From Halieaceae bacterium (GTDB taxonomy: Bacteria > Pseudomonadota > Gammaproteobacteria > Pseudomonadales > Halieaceae): a stretch of DNA of 64,000 nt. The notes under the pieces are model-generated. The model ran no database searches, was not told the origin of the DNA, and was given only the letters and a program-made list of their open reading frames with translations. The stretch is from assembly GCA_028280635.1 (NCBI GenBank), contig JANQLM010000121.1, positions 1-64,000 on the forward strand, written 5' to 3'. Shown piece by piece: positions 16,514-27,292 of this stretch (positions are counted from its first letter, which is position 1; each line of letters begins with the position of its first letter). The translations under genes were made by a program, and so were the position numbers.

Positions 16514-17425
16514 ATGCTGTTGCACCACTACCCGATGTCGCCGTACTCGGAAAAGATACGGCTGATGTTCGGCTACACCGGCACCGCCTGGCAGGGCGTC
16601 ATTTCCCCGGAAATGCCGCCGCGCCCGAATCTCGACCCGGTGCTGGCCGGGTATCGGCGCATCCCGGTGGCGCAGGACGGCGCCGACTTCTTTTGTGACT
16701 CGCGGCTGATCAGCGCGGAACTGGCGGAGCGCAGCGGTCAGCTCGCCCTGGACCCGGGCAACTGTGACGAGTCCGCCCTGGGCCTGCAGGACGGGCTTGA
16801 AAAGGAAGTGTTCTGGGCCTGCGTCACCTCGATTCCCGGCAGCCAGATAATCAAGCAACTGGTGCGCAATATCTCCATCGTTGGTGCCTACCGTTTCATC
16901 AAGGATCGGGCAGGTGTGGCGCGCAAGGCAACCGTCAAACCCATGGCGCCGAAAGAAGCCAGGCTGATCTTCCGGCGCCACCTGGAAGGTCTCGAACGTT
17001 ACCTGTCAGCCGGCGATGATTTTCTCGGTGGCGGGTCGCCCAACTATCTCGACTTCGCCGCCTACCACACCCTGTGGTTCCAGACCGTGGTGGGTGAGCG
17101 CCCACAGCCCGAGGGTGTGCCCGCCGTCCTCGCCTGGTATGCCCGCATGGGGGAGATCGGCCATGGTGAACATACGGAAATCTCCGGCCAGCAGGCCTTG
17201 GCCTTGCTTGATGCCAGTGAGCCGCGACCGGTGCCCGCCGGGCGAACTGCCCATGGACGGGTGGGCGAGCCGGTGTCCATCGGTCCCAATGATTACGCCC
17301 TGGAAGCGACTGAAGGGATTCTTGTGGGCGCCGATGCCGGGCGTTGGACCATCGCTCGCGATACCGAGCGCGGCCGCGTGCACGTGCATTTTCCCGTTGA
17401 GGGCTTTGAGCTTCAGTTCGCCTGA
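16514..17425 (+). CDS. Glutathione S-transferase family protein
   Basis: The 303-residue protein has an N-terminal thioredoxin-like GST domain (LLHHYPMSPYSEKIRLMFGYTG, with YRRIPVAQDGADFFCDSRLISAELAE as the glutathione-binding cis-Pro/Asp-Ser part) and a C-terminal helical domain with YLDFAAYHTLWF. A C-terminal extension of about 70 residues (from HGRVGEPVSIGPNDY) resembles the extra domain of marine gammaproteobacterial GSTs. The acceptor substrate is unknown. It converges on the DUF924-like gene with only 5 bp between stops. Confidence 0.85.
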   Translation: MLLHHYPMSPYSEKIRLMFGYTGTAWQGVISPEMPPRPNLDPVLAGYRRIPVAQDGADFFCDSRLISAELAERSGQLALDPGNCDESALGLQDGLEKEVFWACVTSIPGSQIIKQLVRNISIVGAYRFIKDRAGVARKATVKPMAPKEARLIFRRHLEGLERYLSAGDDFLGGGSPNYLDFAAYHTLWFQTVVGERPQPEGVPAVLAWYARMGEIGHGEHTEISGQQALALLDASEPRPVPAGRTAHGRVGEPVSIGPNDYALEATEGILVGADAGRWTIARDTERGRVHVHFPVEGFELQFA

Positions 17426-17430
17426 AGATC

Positions 17431-17850
17431 TTAGCGGTATCGCTGCCCTGTGGTGGTAAGAAAGTAGGCCTCCGCCGGCGTGCTGCCGCGGCCCAGGCTG
17501 CGGTTTCTGGCGGGGAAGCGCCGGTACTGGCGAATCACCTCATGACGTTCCTGCAGATGCCGGGTGAGTTCGCTGTCTTCCAGTGAAAACGACAGACCCA
17601 CGGCCAGCTCCTGGTCGGTGAGCTGTTCCGATTGCGAGAGGCAGACGATGATGGAGGCCTGCTGAGGGGCAGGCCTTGCGGCAAAGCCGGTGTCACTTGC
17701 CCAGGCCCGAGCCTGGGCCGTGGCGCGTTCTACCGACTCCCAGGCCTGATCACCGGGAGCACACTGCCAGTGGCGGAAGCGTTCGGCCCAGTCCTTGCCC
17801 GCCCCGGCCAGTTGCTGACACCAGAATTCCAGCAGTGATTCTGTGCTCAT
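17431..17850 (-). CDS. Shortened DUF924-like protein
   Basis: The 139-residue protein ends with RHEVIRQYRRFPARNRSLGRGSTPAEAYFL, which matches the highly conserved C-terminus of DUF924 proteins (RFPHRNxxLGRxSTPEE). The N-terminal LLEFWCQQLAGAGKDWAERFRHW recalls the family start. DUF924 members are usually about 180-200 residues and include an LDQFPRNxFR segment, which is missing here, so the middle appears condensed or lost. The gene starts inside the stop of the TetR gene (ATGA overlap), so it is co-expressed with the regulator of the atu cluster. Function unknown. Confidence 0.65.
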   Translation of the reverse strand: MSTESLLEFWCQQLAGAGKDWAERFRHWQCAPGDQAWESVERATAQARAWASDTGFAARPAPQQASIIVCLSQSEQLTDQELAVGLSFSLEDSELTRHLQERHEVIRQYRRFPARNRSLGRGSTPAEAYFLTTTGQRYR

Positions 17851-18560
17851 GCCTTGCCCGCCTGTTTCTCAAGCTGGCGGGCCGCGGCTTCCACCCGCTC
17901 GCAGGCCTGCTCCAGGCGGTCGGGCAGGGCGGGAGAGGGCGCCTGCATGCTCTGCCACAGCGGTTCCACCACCGAGCTGACACGCTCACTCATCTGGTCG
18001 AAAGCGTTGTGCAGGAACAGGGTGCGGCTCAGGTATTCCAGTCCGCCAAAGAACAAGTCGCGCAGGGCGGAGAGGTTCAGGTCATCGCGTACCTCCCCCC
18101 GCTGTTGGGCTTCCTGCACTGCCGTGTCGAACACCCAGGCATAGCTCAGGTTGAGCTTGTGCAGCACCGAGCCGCGAATCCGCGTGTAGCCGCCCAGGTC
18201 CACGTTCATGTAAGCCTGGATCATGCGCATGAACAGGGCGTTGTCACGGGACATGACCTGGATATGGTTTTCGGCCAGTAGCTGCAGGCGGGCACGCGAA
18301 TCCAGCTCTTCCCGCAGGATGGCAGAGGCATTGTCGCGCAATTCTTCGTAGATGCGTTCCAGGATGGCACGCATTAACTCGTTCTTGGAGCTGAAATAGT
18401 TGAACAGGGTGCCCTCGGAGATGCCGGCGTCGGCGGCAATCTTGCGGGTGGTCACGCTGTGGAAACCCTGCTCGCCAAACAGGTGGGTAGCGGCCTGGAG
18501 AATATCCGCCTCGCGCTGGGCGCTGCGGGAGAGTGGGCGCTGTGCCGCGGCTTCAGTCAT
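17847..18560 (-). CDS. atuR: TetR-family regulator, AtuR-like
   Basis: The 237-residue regulator has an N-terminal TetR helix-turn-helix (READILQAATHLFGEQGFHSVTTRKIAADAGISEGTLFNYFSSKNEL) and a helical ligand domain. It is transcribed divergently from atuA. In Pseudomonas, AtuR is a TetR repressor of the atu genes that binds inverted repeats in the atuR-atuA intergenic region. The same arrangement here, with repeats at 18619-18656, supports the name, which rests on context rather than on sequence identity. A shortened DUF924 gene overlaps its stop and is probably in the same transcript. Confidence 0.75.
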   Translation of the reverse strand: MTEAAAQRPLSRSAQREADILQAATHLFGEQGFHSVTTRKIAADAGISEGTLFNYFSSKNELMRAILERIYEELRDNASAILREELDSRARLQLLAENHIQVMSRDNALFMRMIQAYMNVDLGGYTRIRGSVLHKLNLSYAWVFDTAVQEAQQRGEVRDDLNLSALRDLFFGGLEYLSRTLFLHNAFDQMSERVSSVVEPLWQSMQAPSPALPDRLEQACERVEAAARQLEKQAGKA

Positions 18561-18618
18561 GGTCTTGTCCCAGGGCGCGGGCTCATACCGGGGGTGAGTC
18601 GCACCGCTTTCAGGAAAG

Positions 18619-18656
18619 TTGAGTACTGCTCAATCCTATACTAGTATTGCTCAGTC
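18619..18656. promoter_or_regulatory. AtuR-like operator: paired repeat sites before atuA
   Basis: TTGAGTACTGCTCAA (18619-18633) is an inverted repeat with 5-bp arms. Its right part, AGTACTGCTCAATC, recurs as AGTATTGCTCAGTC exactly 21 bp downstream (18643-18656), which is two helical turns. The pair lies between the divergent TetR and atuA genes and ends about 20 bp before the atuA GTG. It is the natural binding site for the regulator. Confidence 0.6.
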
Positions 18657-18675
18657 ACGCAAACAGGAGGTTACC

Positions 18676-20472
18676 GTGAGCGCAGACAAGATTCGTATCG
18701 GCGGCGCATCGGGCTTCTGGGGCGACGCCCCGTCGGCCACCCAGCAGCTTATTTCGATGTCGCGGCTGGACTACCTGGTGTACGACTACCTGGCCGAGAT
18801 CACCATGTCGATCATGGCGCGCGCCCGCGCGGCTGACGATACCAAGGGCTACGCCACGGATTTTGCCAACGCCGCCATGGCGCCCAATCTGGAGACCATT
18901 GCCGAGAAGGGCGTAAAGGTCATCTCCAACGCCGGCGGCGTGAATCCGGAGGCCTGCGCGGAGGCGCTGCGTTTTATCATCTCTGGCCAGGGTCTGGACC
19001 TGAAAGTGGCGGTGGTCAGCGGTGACGATTTGCGGGGGTCGGCAGCCGACTTTGCCGAGGCCACCGAGATGTTCACCGGCGAACCCTTCCCCGACCCGGA
19101 AACGATAGCCAGCATCAACGCCTACCTGGGTGCATTTCCGATTGCCCGTGCCCTGGAACTGGGGGCCGATATCGTCATTACCGGGCGCTGCGTGGACAGC
19201 GCCGTCACCCTGGGAGCCTGCATTCACGCCTTTGGCTGGTCGCGCAATGATTTCGACAAGCTGGCCCAGGGCAGCCTTGCCGGGCACATCCTGGAATGCG
19301 GCACCCAGGCCACCGGCGGCAATTTCACCGACTGGGAGAGTGTGGCCCAGGATCTGCAACAGGCCGGCTACCCCATCGCCGAGGTAGAGGCCAGCGGCAC
19401 CTTTACGGTCACCAAGCCGGCGGGCACAGGCGGTCTGGTGTCGGTGGGCACGGTAGCCGAGCAGATGCTCTACGAGATTGGCGACCCCCAGGCCTACGCC
19501 CTGCCCGATGTGATCTGCGACTTTTCCGAAGTCACCATTGAGCAGAGTGGTGAGAACCGGGTACGGGTGGCAGGTGCTCGCGGCCGCGGTGCACCCGCCA
19601 GTTACAAGGTGAGTGCCACCTGGGCCGACGGCTACCGGGCCGGCCACGTGTGGACCATGTATGGCCGCGATGCCGAGACCAAGTCAGAACACTTTGCCCG
19701 CTCGGTGTTCCAGCGCGCCGGCGCGGCCCTGCATGCGGCCGGCCTGCCGCCGTTCACGGAAACCAGTGTGGAGGTGATCGGCGCCGAAACCCACTTTGGT
19801 GCGGCCCGACAGGCGCGAGGTGTGCGTGAGGTTGACGTAAAGATCGCCGTCAAGCACCCCAGTGCCGCGGGTATCGGCATTTTCCTCAAGGAGATGACCG
19901 GCATGGCGCTGACCGCGCCGCCTGGCTTGACCGGCTTTGCCGGTGCCCGTGCCAAGCCTTCGCCGGTGGTGCGGCTGTTCTCCATGCTGGTGCCGAAAAG
20001 CGAGCTGTCGATTACCGTGGAAGTCGACGGGCATCGTGAGGTCTGCGACGAAGAGTACGGCGGTGATATCGGGGTACCGGAGCCACACCCGATACCCCGC
20101 ACCGAGGATGGCCCCCAGGTCAACGTATCCCTGGAGGCGCTGGCTTTTGGCCGCAGTGGCGACAAGGGCAACTTTGCCAACATCGGCATTATCTCGCGCC
20201 GCCCGGAATTCGTACCTTATATCGCCGCCTCGCTCACGGAAGACCGGGTGGCCGGGTATTTCGCCCACTTCCTGGCCTCGCCGGAAGGCAGCGTGAAACG
20301 CTTCTACCTGCCCGGCAGCCACGCTTTCAACTTCCTGCTCAAGGATGTACTGGGCGGTGGTGGGGTGGCCAGTTTGCGAGTGGACCCCCAGGGCAAGGGC
20401 TACGCCCAGCTATTGCTGGCGGAGCAGGTGCCTATTCCCCACAGCCTCGCCCAGAAGTTTCTCCTGATCTGA
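18676..20472 (+). CDS. atuA: Acyclic terpene utilization protein AtuA (DUF1446)
   Basis: The 598-residue protein carries the DUF1446/AtuA signature (IRIGGASGFWGDAP near the N-terminus, AMAPNLETIAEKGVKVISNAGGVNP, ITGRCVDSAVTLGACIHAFGW). It also carries the C-terminal AtuA-like region (VSLEALAFGRSGDKGNFANIGIISR). AtuA is needed for growth on citronellol/geraniol but its reaction is not firmly established. The start is the GTG at 18676, because AGGAGG lies 5 bp before it; the ORF track begins 19 codons upstream at a TTG inside the operator. It is the first gene of the atu operon, divergent from the TetR gene. Confidence 0.92.
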   Translation: MSADKIRIGGASGFWGDAPSATQQLISMSRLDYLVYDYLAEITMSIMARARAADDTKGYATDFANAAMAPNLETIAEKGVKVISNAGGVNPEACAEALRFIISGQGLDLKVAVVSGDDLRGSAADFAEATEMFTGEPFPDPETIASINAYLGAFPIARALELGADIVITGRCVDSAVTLGACIHAFGWSRNDFDKLAQGSLAGHILECGTQATGGNFTDWESVAQDLQQAGYPIAEVEASGTFTVTKPAGTGGLVSVGTVAEQMLYEIGDPQAYALPDVICDFSEVTIEQSGENRVRVAGARGRGAPASYKVSATWADGYRAGHVWTMYGRDAETKSEHFARSVFQRAGAALHAAGLPPFTETSVEVIGAETHFGAARQARGVREVDVKIAVKHPSAAGIGIFLKEMTGMALTAPPGLTGFAGARAKPSPVVRLFSMLVPKSELSITVEVDGHREVCDEEYGGDIGVPEPHPIPRTEDGPQVNVSLEALAFGRSGDKGNFANIGIISRRPEFVPYIAASLTEDRVAGYFAHFLASPEGSVKRFYLPGSHAFNFLLKDVLGGGGVASLRVDPQGKGYAQLLLAEQVPIPHSLAQKFLLI

Positions 20473-20497
20473 ACCGCGTTCCATCGAGAGGATTGCC

Positions 20498-22132
<1,635 letters not shown>

Positions 22133-22153
22133 GCCGGAAACAGCGAGGACAGC

Positions 22154-22969
22154 ATGTTACCTGACGTAGAGTTTCTCGATCTCGAGCAGGCCGGCGATAC
22201 CCTGACCATCTGGTTCAACCGGCCCGAAGTGAAAAACGCCCTGTCTGATGAAATGGCGGGGGAGCTGGCGGCGGTGCTGGAGGCCCTGCCCCGGGAGCAC
22301 GATATTCGTTTCGTCATCCTGCGTGGCCGCGGCGGCGCCTTTTGCTCCGGCGGCGACCTGAAGATGTTCAAGACGGTTTTCCAGGACGGCGCCAGCCGTG
22401 AAGACATCGTCGGCTTCAACGCCGGCTTTGGCCGCATGTGCCATGCCATCAATGAGCTACCCCAGTTGTTCATCGTGTTGATTGAGGGTTATGCCATGGC
22501 GGGGGGACTGGGTGTTTCCTGCCTGGCGGACGTCGTAGTCACCACCGCCGATGCAAAGTACGCCCTCACTGAGGTCACGTTGGGGATTCCGCCGGCACAG
22601 ATCACCCCGGTGGTGATCAAGCGCATCGGTGCCTCGGAAGCCCGACGCCTGCTGCTGACGGCCCAGCGCTTTGATGGCGTTGAGGCTCATCGTCTGGGTT
22701 TTGCTCACTTCCTGGTCGACGATGCCATGGGCCTGGATGCCCAGGCCGCGGAATTGATTGCCGCGGCGCGGCGCGGGGCACCGGGCGCCATCGCGTTGAC
22801 CAAGCAGATCATCGGTGCCGCCGAGACCCTGCACGGCGATGACATCGTGCAGTTTGCCGCCGAGCGTTTCGCCGACGCCATGCTGGGCAACGAGGGCCGC
22901 GAGGGGATGGCGGCCTTTTCCGAGAAACGCCTGCCCAGTTGGGCGGCCAGCGGGGAGGAATCCGCATGA
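22154..22969 (+). CDS. atuE: Isohexenylglutaconyl-CoA hydratase
   Basis: The 271-residue crotonase-family protein has RGRGGAFCSGGDLKMF and EGYAMAGGLGVSCLADVVVTTADAKYALTEVTLGIPPAQITPVVIKRIG, the two oxyanion/CoA segments. The hydratase adds water to isohexenylglutaconyl-CoA to make the HMG-like intermediate cleaved later by an HMG-CoA-lyase-type enzyme, which is not in this window. The assignment rests mainly on position between atuC and atuF, as in Pseudomonas atu clusters. Its stop overlaps the atuF start (ATGA), indicating coupled translation. Confidence 0.85.
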   Translation: MLPDVEFLDLEQAGDTLTIWFNRPEVKNALSDEMAGELAAVLEALPREHDIRFVILRGRGGAFCSGGDLKMFKTVFQDGASREDIVGFNAGFGRMCHAINELPQLFIVLIEGYAMAGGLGVSCLADVVVTTADAKYALTEVTLGIPPAQITPVVIKRIGASEARRLLLTAQRFDGVEAHRLGFAHFLVDDAMGLDAQAAELIAAARRGAPGAIALTKQIIGAAETLHGDDIVQFAAERFADAMLGNEGREGMAAFSEKRLPSWAASGEESA

Positions 22970-24957
22970 GTGCTTTCGACAGCGTGCTGGTAGCGAACCG
23001 CGGTGAGATTGCCTGCCGGGTCATTCGCACCGCCCGTGCACAGGGCTACCGCACTATCGCGGTGTACTCCGAGGCAGACGCCGGCGCACCCCATGTGCAG
23101 ATGGCCGACCAGGCAGTACTGATCGGCCCGGCCCCGGTGAAGGAGAGTTACCTGGATCCCCAGCGCATACTCGAAGCGGCGGCGCGCACCGGCGCGCAGG
23201 CCATCCACCCTGGCTACGGGTTCCTCTCAGAGAACGCCGATTTCTCCCGGGCCTGCAGCGAAGCGGGGCTGGTATTTATCGGCCCTTCTCCAGAGGCCAT
23301 CGACGCCATGGGCAACAAGGCGGAATCCAAGCGCCGCATGTTGGATGCGGATGTGCCCTGTATTCCGGGCTATCAGGATGCCGACCAGTCCGATGCAACC
23401 TTGATTGGCGCGGCGGCGGATATTGGCTTCCCGATCATGGTGAAGGCCGCCGCCGGCGGTGGCGGCCGTGGCATGCGCCTGGTACACAGCGACAGCGAGT
23501 TGCCGGACGCCCTGGCCTCGGCCCGTTCCGAAGCGGAAAGCGCTTTCGGCTCGGGCGAACTGATCCTGGAAAAAGCGGTGCTGCAACCGCGCCACGTGGA
23601 AGTGCAGGTGTTCGGCGACCAGCAGGGCAATGTCATCCATCTCGGGGAGCGTGACTGTTCGGTACAGCGTCGCCACCAGAAAGTGGTAGAGGAGTCCCCC
23701 TGTCCGGTGATGACAGAGGAGCTGCGCGCCGCCATGGGTGAAGCCGCGGTCAATGCCGCCAGGAGCATCGACTATGTCGGTGCGGGTACGGTGGAATTCC
23801 TGCTTGATGCCGACGGCAACTTCTACTTCCTGGAAATGAATACCCGCCTGCAGGTGGAGCACCCGGTGACCGAAATGGTGACCGATCTGGACCTGGTGGC
23901 ACTGCAGCTCGATGTCGCCCAGGGTCTGCCCCTGCCGCTCACACAGGGCGATGTGGCACTGACCGGCCATTCCATCGAGGTGCGCCTGTACGCTGAGGAT
24001 TCCCAGAACGACTTCCTGCCGGCCTCCGGTCCGGCGCTGCTGTGGCGGGCGCCGGTCGGGGAGGGTGTGCGGGTTGATCACGGCCTGTTGCAGGGCCAGG
24101 AGGTGTCGCCGTTCTACGACCCCATGGTGGCCAAGATAATCACCTGGGGCCCGGATCGTGAGGTGGCGCGCCGGCGGCTGCAGCGGGCCCTGGAGAACAC
24201 TGCGTTGTTTGGTTTTGAAACCAACCGCGCATTCCTGATGGATGTGCTGGCCAATGACTGTTTCGCCGAGGGCGGCGCTACCACGGCGTTTATCGCCGAG
24301 CAGTTTCCCGAGGGTTACGGCAACCCGGCGCCGGATGAATCCCTGCTACTGGTGGCGGCCTGCCTGCACTACCTGGAAGGGCTGGAAGGCTCAGAGCAGG
24401 GCATGGTGGCGCCCTCACTGCCCCTCAGCGGCTGGAGCGGTGCGCGCGGACTGGCCAGCCATGTTCGTTATGAGGTGGATGAACACGTTGTGGATATCCA
24501 CGTCGGCCAGCTTGGCACCGATCGCTACCGGGTGGAACTGGGCGGCGCGGAACACGAAGTCGCCTGGCTCGATGAGTTCGGCACCGGCGCCGCACGCATT
24601 GCCGTGAATGGGGTGCAGCACAACCTGGCGTTCTGCTTCCCGGCGCGCGGCGAGGTGGCCCTGCAACTTGGCGGGCATGCCGCCCAGTTCACCAATCAAC
24701 TGGCCTTCACCGCGGCCGACAGGGCGGCTGCCGGCAGCGGCACGGTGACGGCGCCCATGCACGGCAACCTGCTGGATGTGATGGTCAAGGTGGGCGACAG
24801 CGTCAGTGAAGGCGACGGCCTACTGGTGATGGAAGCCATGAAGATGGAGCACCGGCTGGTGGCGGAAGTGGCCGGCGAAGTGGTGGCTATCCACGCCAGC
24901 ACCGGCGAGCAGGTCGCCGCCGGAGCGGTACTGTTGGAGATAGCGGAGGCCTCATGA
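22966..24957 (+). CDS. atuF: Geranyl-CoA carboxylase alpha (biotin carboxylase/BCCP) subunit
   Basis: The 663-residue biotin enzyme subunit has a biotin carboxylase domain (VLVANRGEIACRVIRTA; ATP-grasp VKAAAGGGGRGMRLV; EMNTRLQVEHPVTEMV), a linker/BT region, and a C-terminal BCCP domain with the biotinylation motif EAMKM (Lys at about 626). It loads CO2 for AtuC. The start at 22966 overlaps the atuE stop (ATGA); the ORF track start at 22939 adds nine residues inside atuE. All catalytic segments look intact. Confidence 0.9.
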   Translation: MSAFDSVLVANRGEIACRVIRTARAQGYRTIAVYSEADAGAPHVQMADQAVLIGPAPVKESYLDPQRILEAAARTGAQAIHPGYGFLSENADFSRACSEAGLVFIGPSPEAIDAMGNKAESKRRMLDADVPCIPGYQDADQSDATLIGAAADIGFPIMVKAAAGGGGRGMRLVHSDSELPDALASARSEAESAFGSGELILEKAVLQPRHVEVQVFGDQQGNVIHLGERDCSVQRRHQKVVEESPCPVMTEELRAAMGEAAVNAARSIDYVGAGTVEFLLDADGNFYFLEMNTRLQVEHPVTEMVTDLDLVALQLDVAQGLPLPLTQGDVALTGHSIEVRLYAEDSQNDFLPASGPALLWRAPVGEGVRVDHGLLQGQEVSPFYDPMVAKIITWGPDREVARRRLQRALENTALFGFETNRAFLMDVLANDCFAEGGATTAFIAEQFPEGYGNPAPDESLLLVAACLHYLEGLEGSEQGMVAPSLPLSGWSGARGLASHVRYEVDEHVVDIHVGQLGTDRYRVELGGAEHEVAWLDEFGTGAARIAVNGVQHNLAFCFPARGEVALQLGGHAAQFTNQLAFTAADRAAAGSGTVTAPMHGNLLDVMVKVGDSVSEGDGLLVMEAMKMEHRLVAEVAGEVVAIHASTGEQVAAGAVLLEIAEAS

Positions 24958-25829
24958 GCTATCGCTCTATCTTCGCGCCGGGCCTGTTCGCTGATCAGAC
25001 CATCCTGGTAACTGGTGGTGGCAGCGGTATTGGCCGCTGCATCGCCCACGAACTGGCATCGCTGGGTGCCCACGTGGTGATTACCGGGCGCACCCCGGAA
25101 AAACTCCATCGCGTGGTGGCCGAGATTGCCGAGGACGGTGGCAGCGCTGAAGGCCATAGCTGCGATAGCCGCGATGAAGAGGCTGTCGCCGCGTTGATTC
25201 AAGAGCTGGTGACCACGCGCGGCCGTATTCATGGCCTGGTAAACAACGCCGGTGGGCAGTTCCCCTCCCCCCTGGAAGCCATCAACAAGAAGGGTTTCGA
25301 AGCGGTGGTGCGCAACAACCTGGTGGGCTCTTTCCTGATGGCCCGCGAGGTGTTCAATCACAGCATGAAAAAGCACGGCGGGGCGATCGTGAACGTCACG
25401 GCCGATTGCGTGAACGGCTTCCCCGGCATGGGCCACACCGGTGCCGCCCGCGCCGGCACAGAGAATCTCTGCAAGACCGCGGCCTGGGAGTGGGGCCCCT
25501 ACGGGGTGCGCATGAATGCCGTTGCACCCGGCTGGATCGAATCCGCTGGACTCGATACCTACGACGACTCCATGACCGAGATGTTTCGCGGTGCCGCCGG
25601 CAAGGTACCGCTGAAGCGCATGGCTAGCGAGGCAGAGCTGTCTGCCGCGGTGTGCTTTCTGCTGAGCCCCGCCGCGGGCTATATCAACGGTGACACTATC
25701 CGCGTAGACGGCGGTGGCCAGTTTGGCTCCTCCCCCACGTACTGGCCCCTACCCGATGCCGCCATCAATGCCACGGAAGCCTACGACGGCTTCCACCGCG
25801 CCAGCCGCCCGAAAGTGCTGGAAGACTGA
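24954..25829 (+). CDS. atuG: SDR family protein AtuG
   Basis: The 291-residue SDR has the TGGGSGIGR cofactor motif, NNAGGQFPSP and IVNVTADCVNGFPGMGHTGAARAGTENLCKTAAWEWGPYGVRMNAVAPGWI. The normal YxxxK is replaced by the HTGAARAG pattern seen in 2,4-dienoyl-CoA-reductase-like SDRs, which use a different catalytic arrangement. A CoA-ester dienoyl/enoyl reductase role is therefore plausible, as suggested for AtuG. It overlaps atuF by 4 bp (ATGA) and precedes atuD by 16 bp. Confidence 0.8.
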   Translation: MSYRSIFAPGLFADQTILVTGGGSGIGRCIAHELASLGAHVVITGRTPEKLHRVVAEIAEDGGSAEGHSCDSRDEEAVAALIQELVTTRGRIHGLVNNAGGQFPSPLEAINKKGFEAVVRNNLVGSFLMAREVFNHSMKKHGGAIVNVTADCVNGFPGMGHTGAARAGTENLCKTAAWEWGPYGVRMNAVAPGWIESAGLDTYDDSMTEMFRGAAGKVPLKRMASEAELSAAVCFLLSPAAGYINGDTIRVDGGGQFGSSPTYWPLPDAAINATEAYDGFHRASRPKVLED

Positions 25830-25845
25830 TTACGAGGACGATCCC

Positions 25846-26991
25846 ATGCAGTTCACTGAACAACACAACGCCCTGCGCCGCACGGTTTCCCGCTTTGTGG
25901 AAGAGGAGCTGAACCCCCATGTCGAAGACTGGGAGGCAGCGGGCCAGCTGCCGAGCCACGCCATCGTGAAAAAGGCGGGCGACCTCGGCCTGCTGGGCAT
26001 CGACAAGCCGGAGGCCTACGGCGGCCTGGGCCTGGACTTTTCCTACCAGGCGGTGTTCTCGGAAGAGCTGGGTGGTGCGGACCACGGCAGCTCTCCGTTG
26101 CTGCTCGGCGTGCACACCATGATGTCGACTCCGGCACTGGCCCGCTATGGCAGTGACGAGTTGCGCGAGGAGTTCCTGGTGCCCGCCATTGCCGGCGACA
26201 CGGTCTCCAGTATTGCCGTGAGCGAGCCCCATGCCGGCTCCGATGTCTCTGCGATCAAGACCACGGCGAAGCAGGACGGTGACGACTACGTGATCAACGG
26301 CACCAAGATGTGGATTACCAATTCCACCCAGGCGGATTTCTTCTGCCTGCTGGCCAATACCAGTGACGACACTGTGCACAGGAACAAGTCACTGATTATC
26401 GTACCCAGTGATACTCCGGGAGTGACCGTGGCGCCGAAGCTCGACAAATTGGGCCTCCGAGCTTCCGATACCGCGCAGGTGTTTTTCGAGGATGTACGCG
26501 TGCCCCAGCGCCACCGCATCGGTGAGGAAGGCATGGGTTTCATCTACCAGATGAAACAGTTCCAGGAGGAGCGTATGTACTGCGCACTGGTGCTGCTCAA
26601 GAACATGGACAACTGTATCCAGAAGACCATCGAGTATACCCGTGAGCGCGATGCCTTCGGCAGGGCGCTGCTGGACAATCAGGTCATCCAGTTCCGTCTG
26701 GCAGAGCTGCAGACTGAGGTGGAAGCGGTCCGCGCACTTTGTTACGCCGCAGTTGAGCAGCATGTGGCCGGAGAAGACATGACCATGAAGGCCTCCATGG
26801 TAAAGCTCAAGGCCGGCCGCCTGGGGGTGGAAGTGGCCAACAGCTGCCTGCAGTACTGGGGCGGCATGGGCTTTATGTGGGATAACTATTGTGCCCGGGC
26901 CTTGCGCGACAACCGGGTGAGCGGCATCGGCGGCGGTTCGGATGAAACCATGCTCAGCATCATCGCCAAGCATATGGGGACGCTCCACTAG
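25846..26991 (+). CDS. atuD: Citronellyl-CoA dehydrogenase (acyl-CoA dehydrogenase family)
   Basis: The protein is 381 residues from the ATG at 25846 (MQFTEQHNALRRTVSRFVEEELNPHVEDWE), preceded by a GAGGA element; the ORF track start at 25714 runs through atuG. It has the full FAD acyl-CoA dehydrogenase fold: AVSEPHAGSDVSAIKT, MWITNS, the C-terminal YTRERDAFGRALLDNQ, and CLQYWGGMGFMWDNYCARALRDNRVSGIGGGSDETML. It should oxidise citronellyl-CoA to geranyl-CoA. AtuD is last here, whereas in Pseudomonas it lies between atuC and atuE. Confidence 0.87.
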   Translation: MQFTEQHNALRRTVSRFVEEELNPHVEDWEAAGQLPSHAIVKKAGDLGLLGIDKPEAYGGLGLDFSYQAVFSEELGGADHGSSPLLLGVHTMMSTPALARYGSDELREEFLVPAIAGDTVSSIAVSEPHAGSDVSAIKTTAKQDGDDYVINGTKMWITNSTQADFFCLLANTSDDTVHRNKSLIIVPSDTPGVTVAPKLDKLGLRASDTAQVFFEDVRVPQRHRIGEEGMGFIYQMKQFQEERMYCALVLLKNMDNCIQKTIEYTRERDAFGRALLDNQVIQFRLAELQTEVEAVRALCYAAVEQHVAGEDMTMKASMVKLKAGRLGVEVANSCLQYWGGMGFMWDNYCARALRDNRVSGIGGGSDETMLSIIAKHMGTLH

Positions 26992-27292
26992 GGGAGGCTT
27001 GCCTTGGCTTCAGGGATCGTGATCCCATCCGGCAAGCTGCGGTCAGGGAAGTGATTGAGCACGCCATCGCTTTTTCAAAGTGAGGCTGGCGGGAACCTGC
27101 AGCCAGAGCGATTGATCACGGGCCGTCGGCTTGACCGTGGGCGCTTTGGTGTGGCCTGTGGACACCTGGTGGACAGCCGCCGGCGGCTCCGATGTCAGTC
27201 GCCGCATTGTGCTGTCGGCCTACCGCGTTCACCTATGCCGCTCTGGTCGGCTGCCGTAGTATCTGCCCGGGCAGCCCGGTAGTGAACAACCG
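26992..27292. other. 301-bp gap after atuD with hairpin
   Basis: No gene is seen. Shortly after the atuD stop, GCTTGCC (26997-27003) and GGCAAGC (27031-27037) enclose a second perfect stem GGGATC-GT-GATCCC (27013-27026). There is no T tract, so this may be a Rho-dependent end or a protein site. The remainder is unremarkable. Confidence 0.4.

Noticed and set aside
18655-19647. 330-residue minus-strand ORF opposite atuA
   Set aside because: It is antisense to AtuA, with no ribosome site and no recognisable fold.
27013-27026. GGGATC-GT-GATCCC as an intrinsic terminator of the atu operon
   Set aside because: The stem is perfect but the two-base loop is too tight and no T run follows. It is kept only as part of the gap description.
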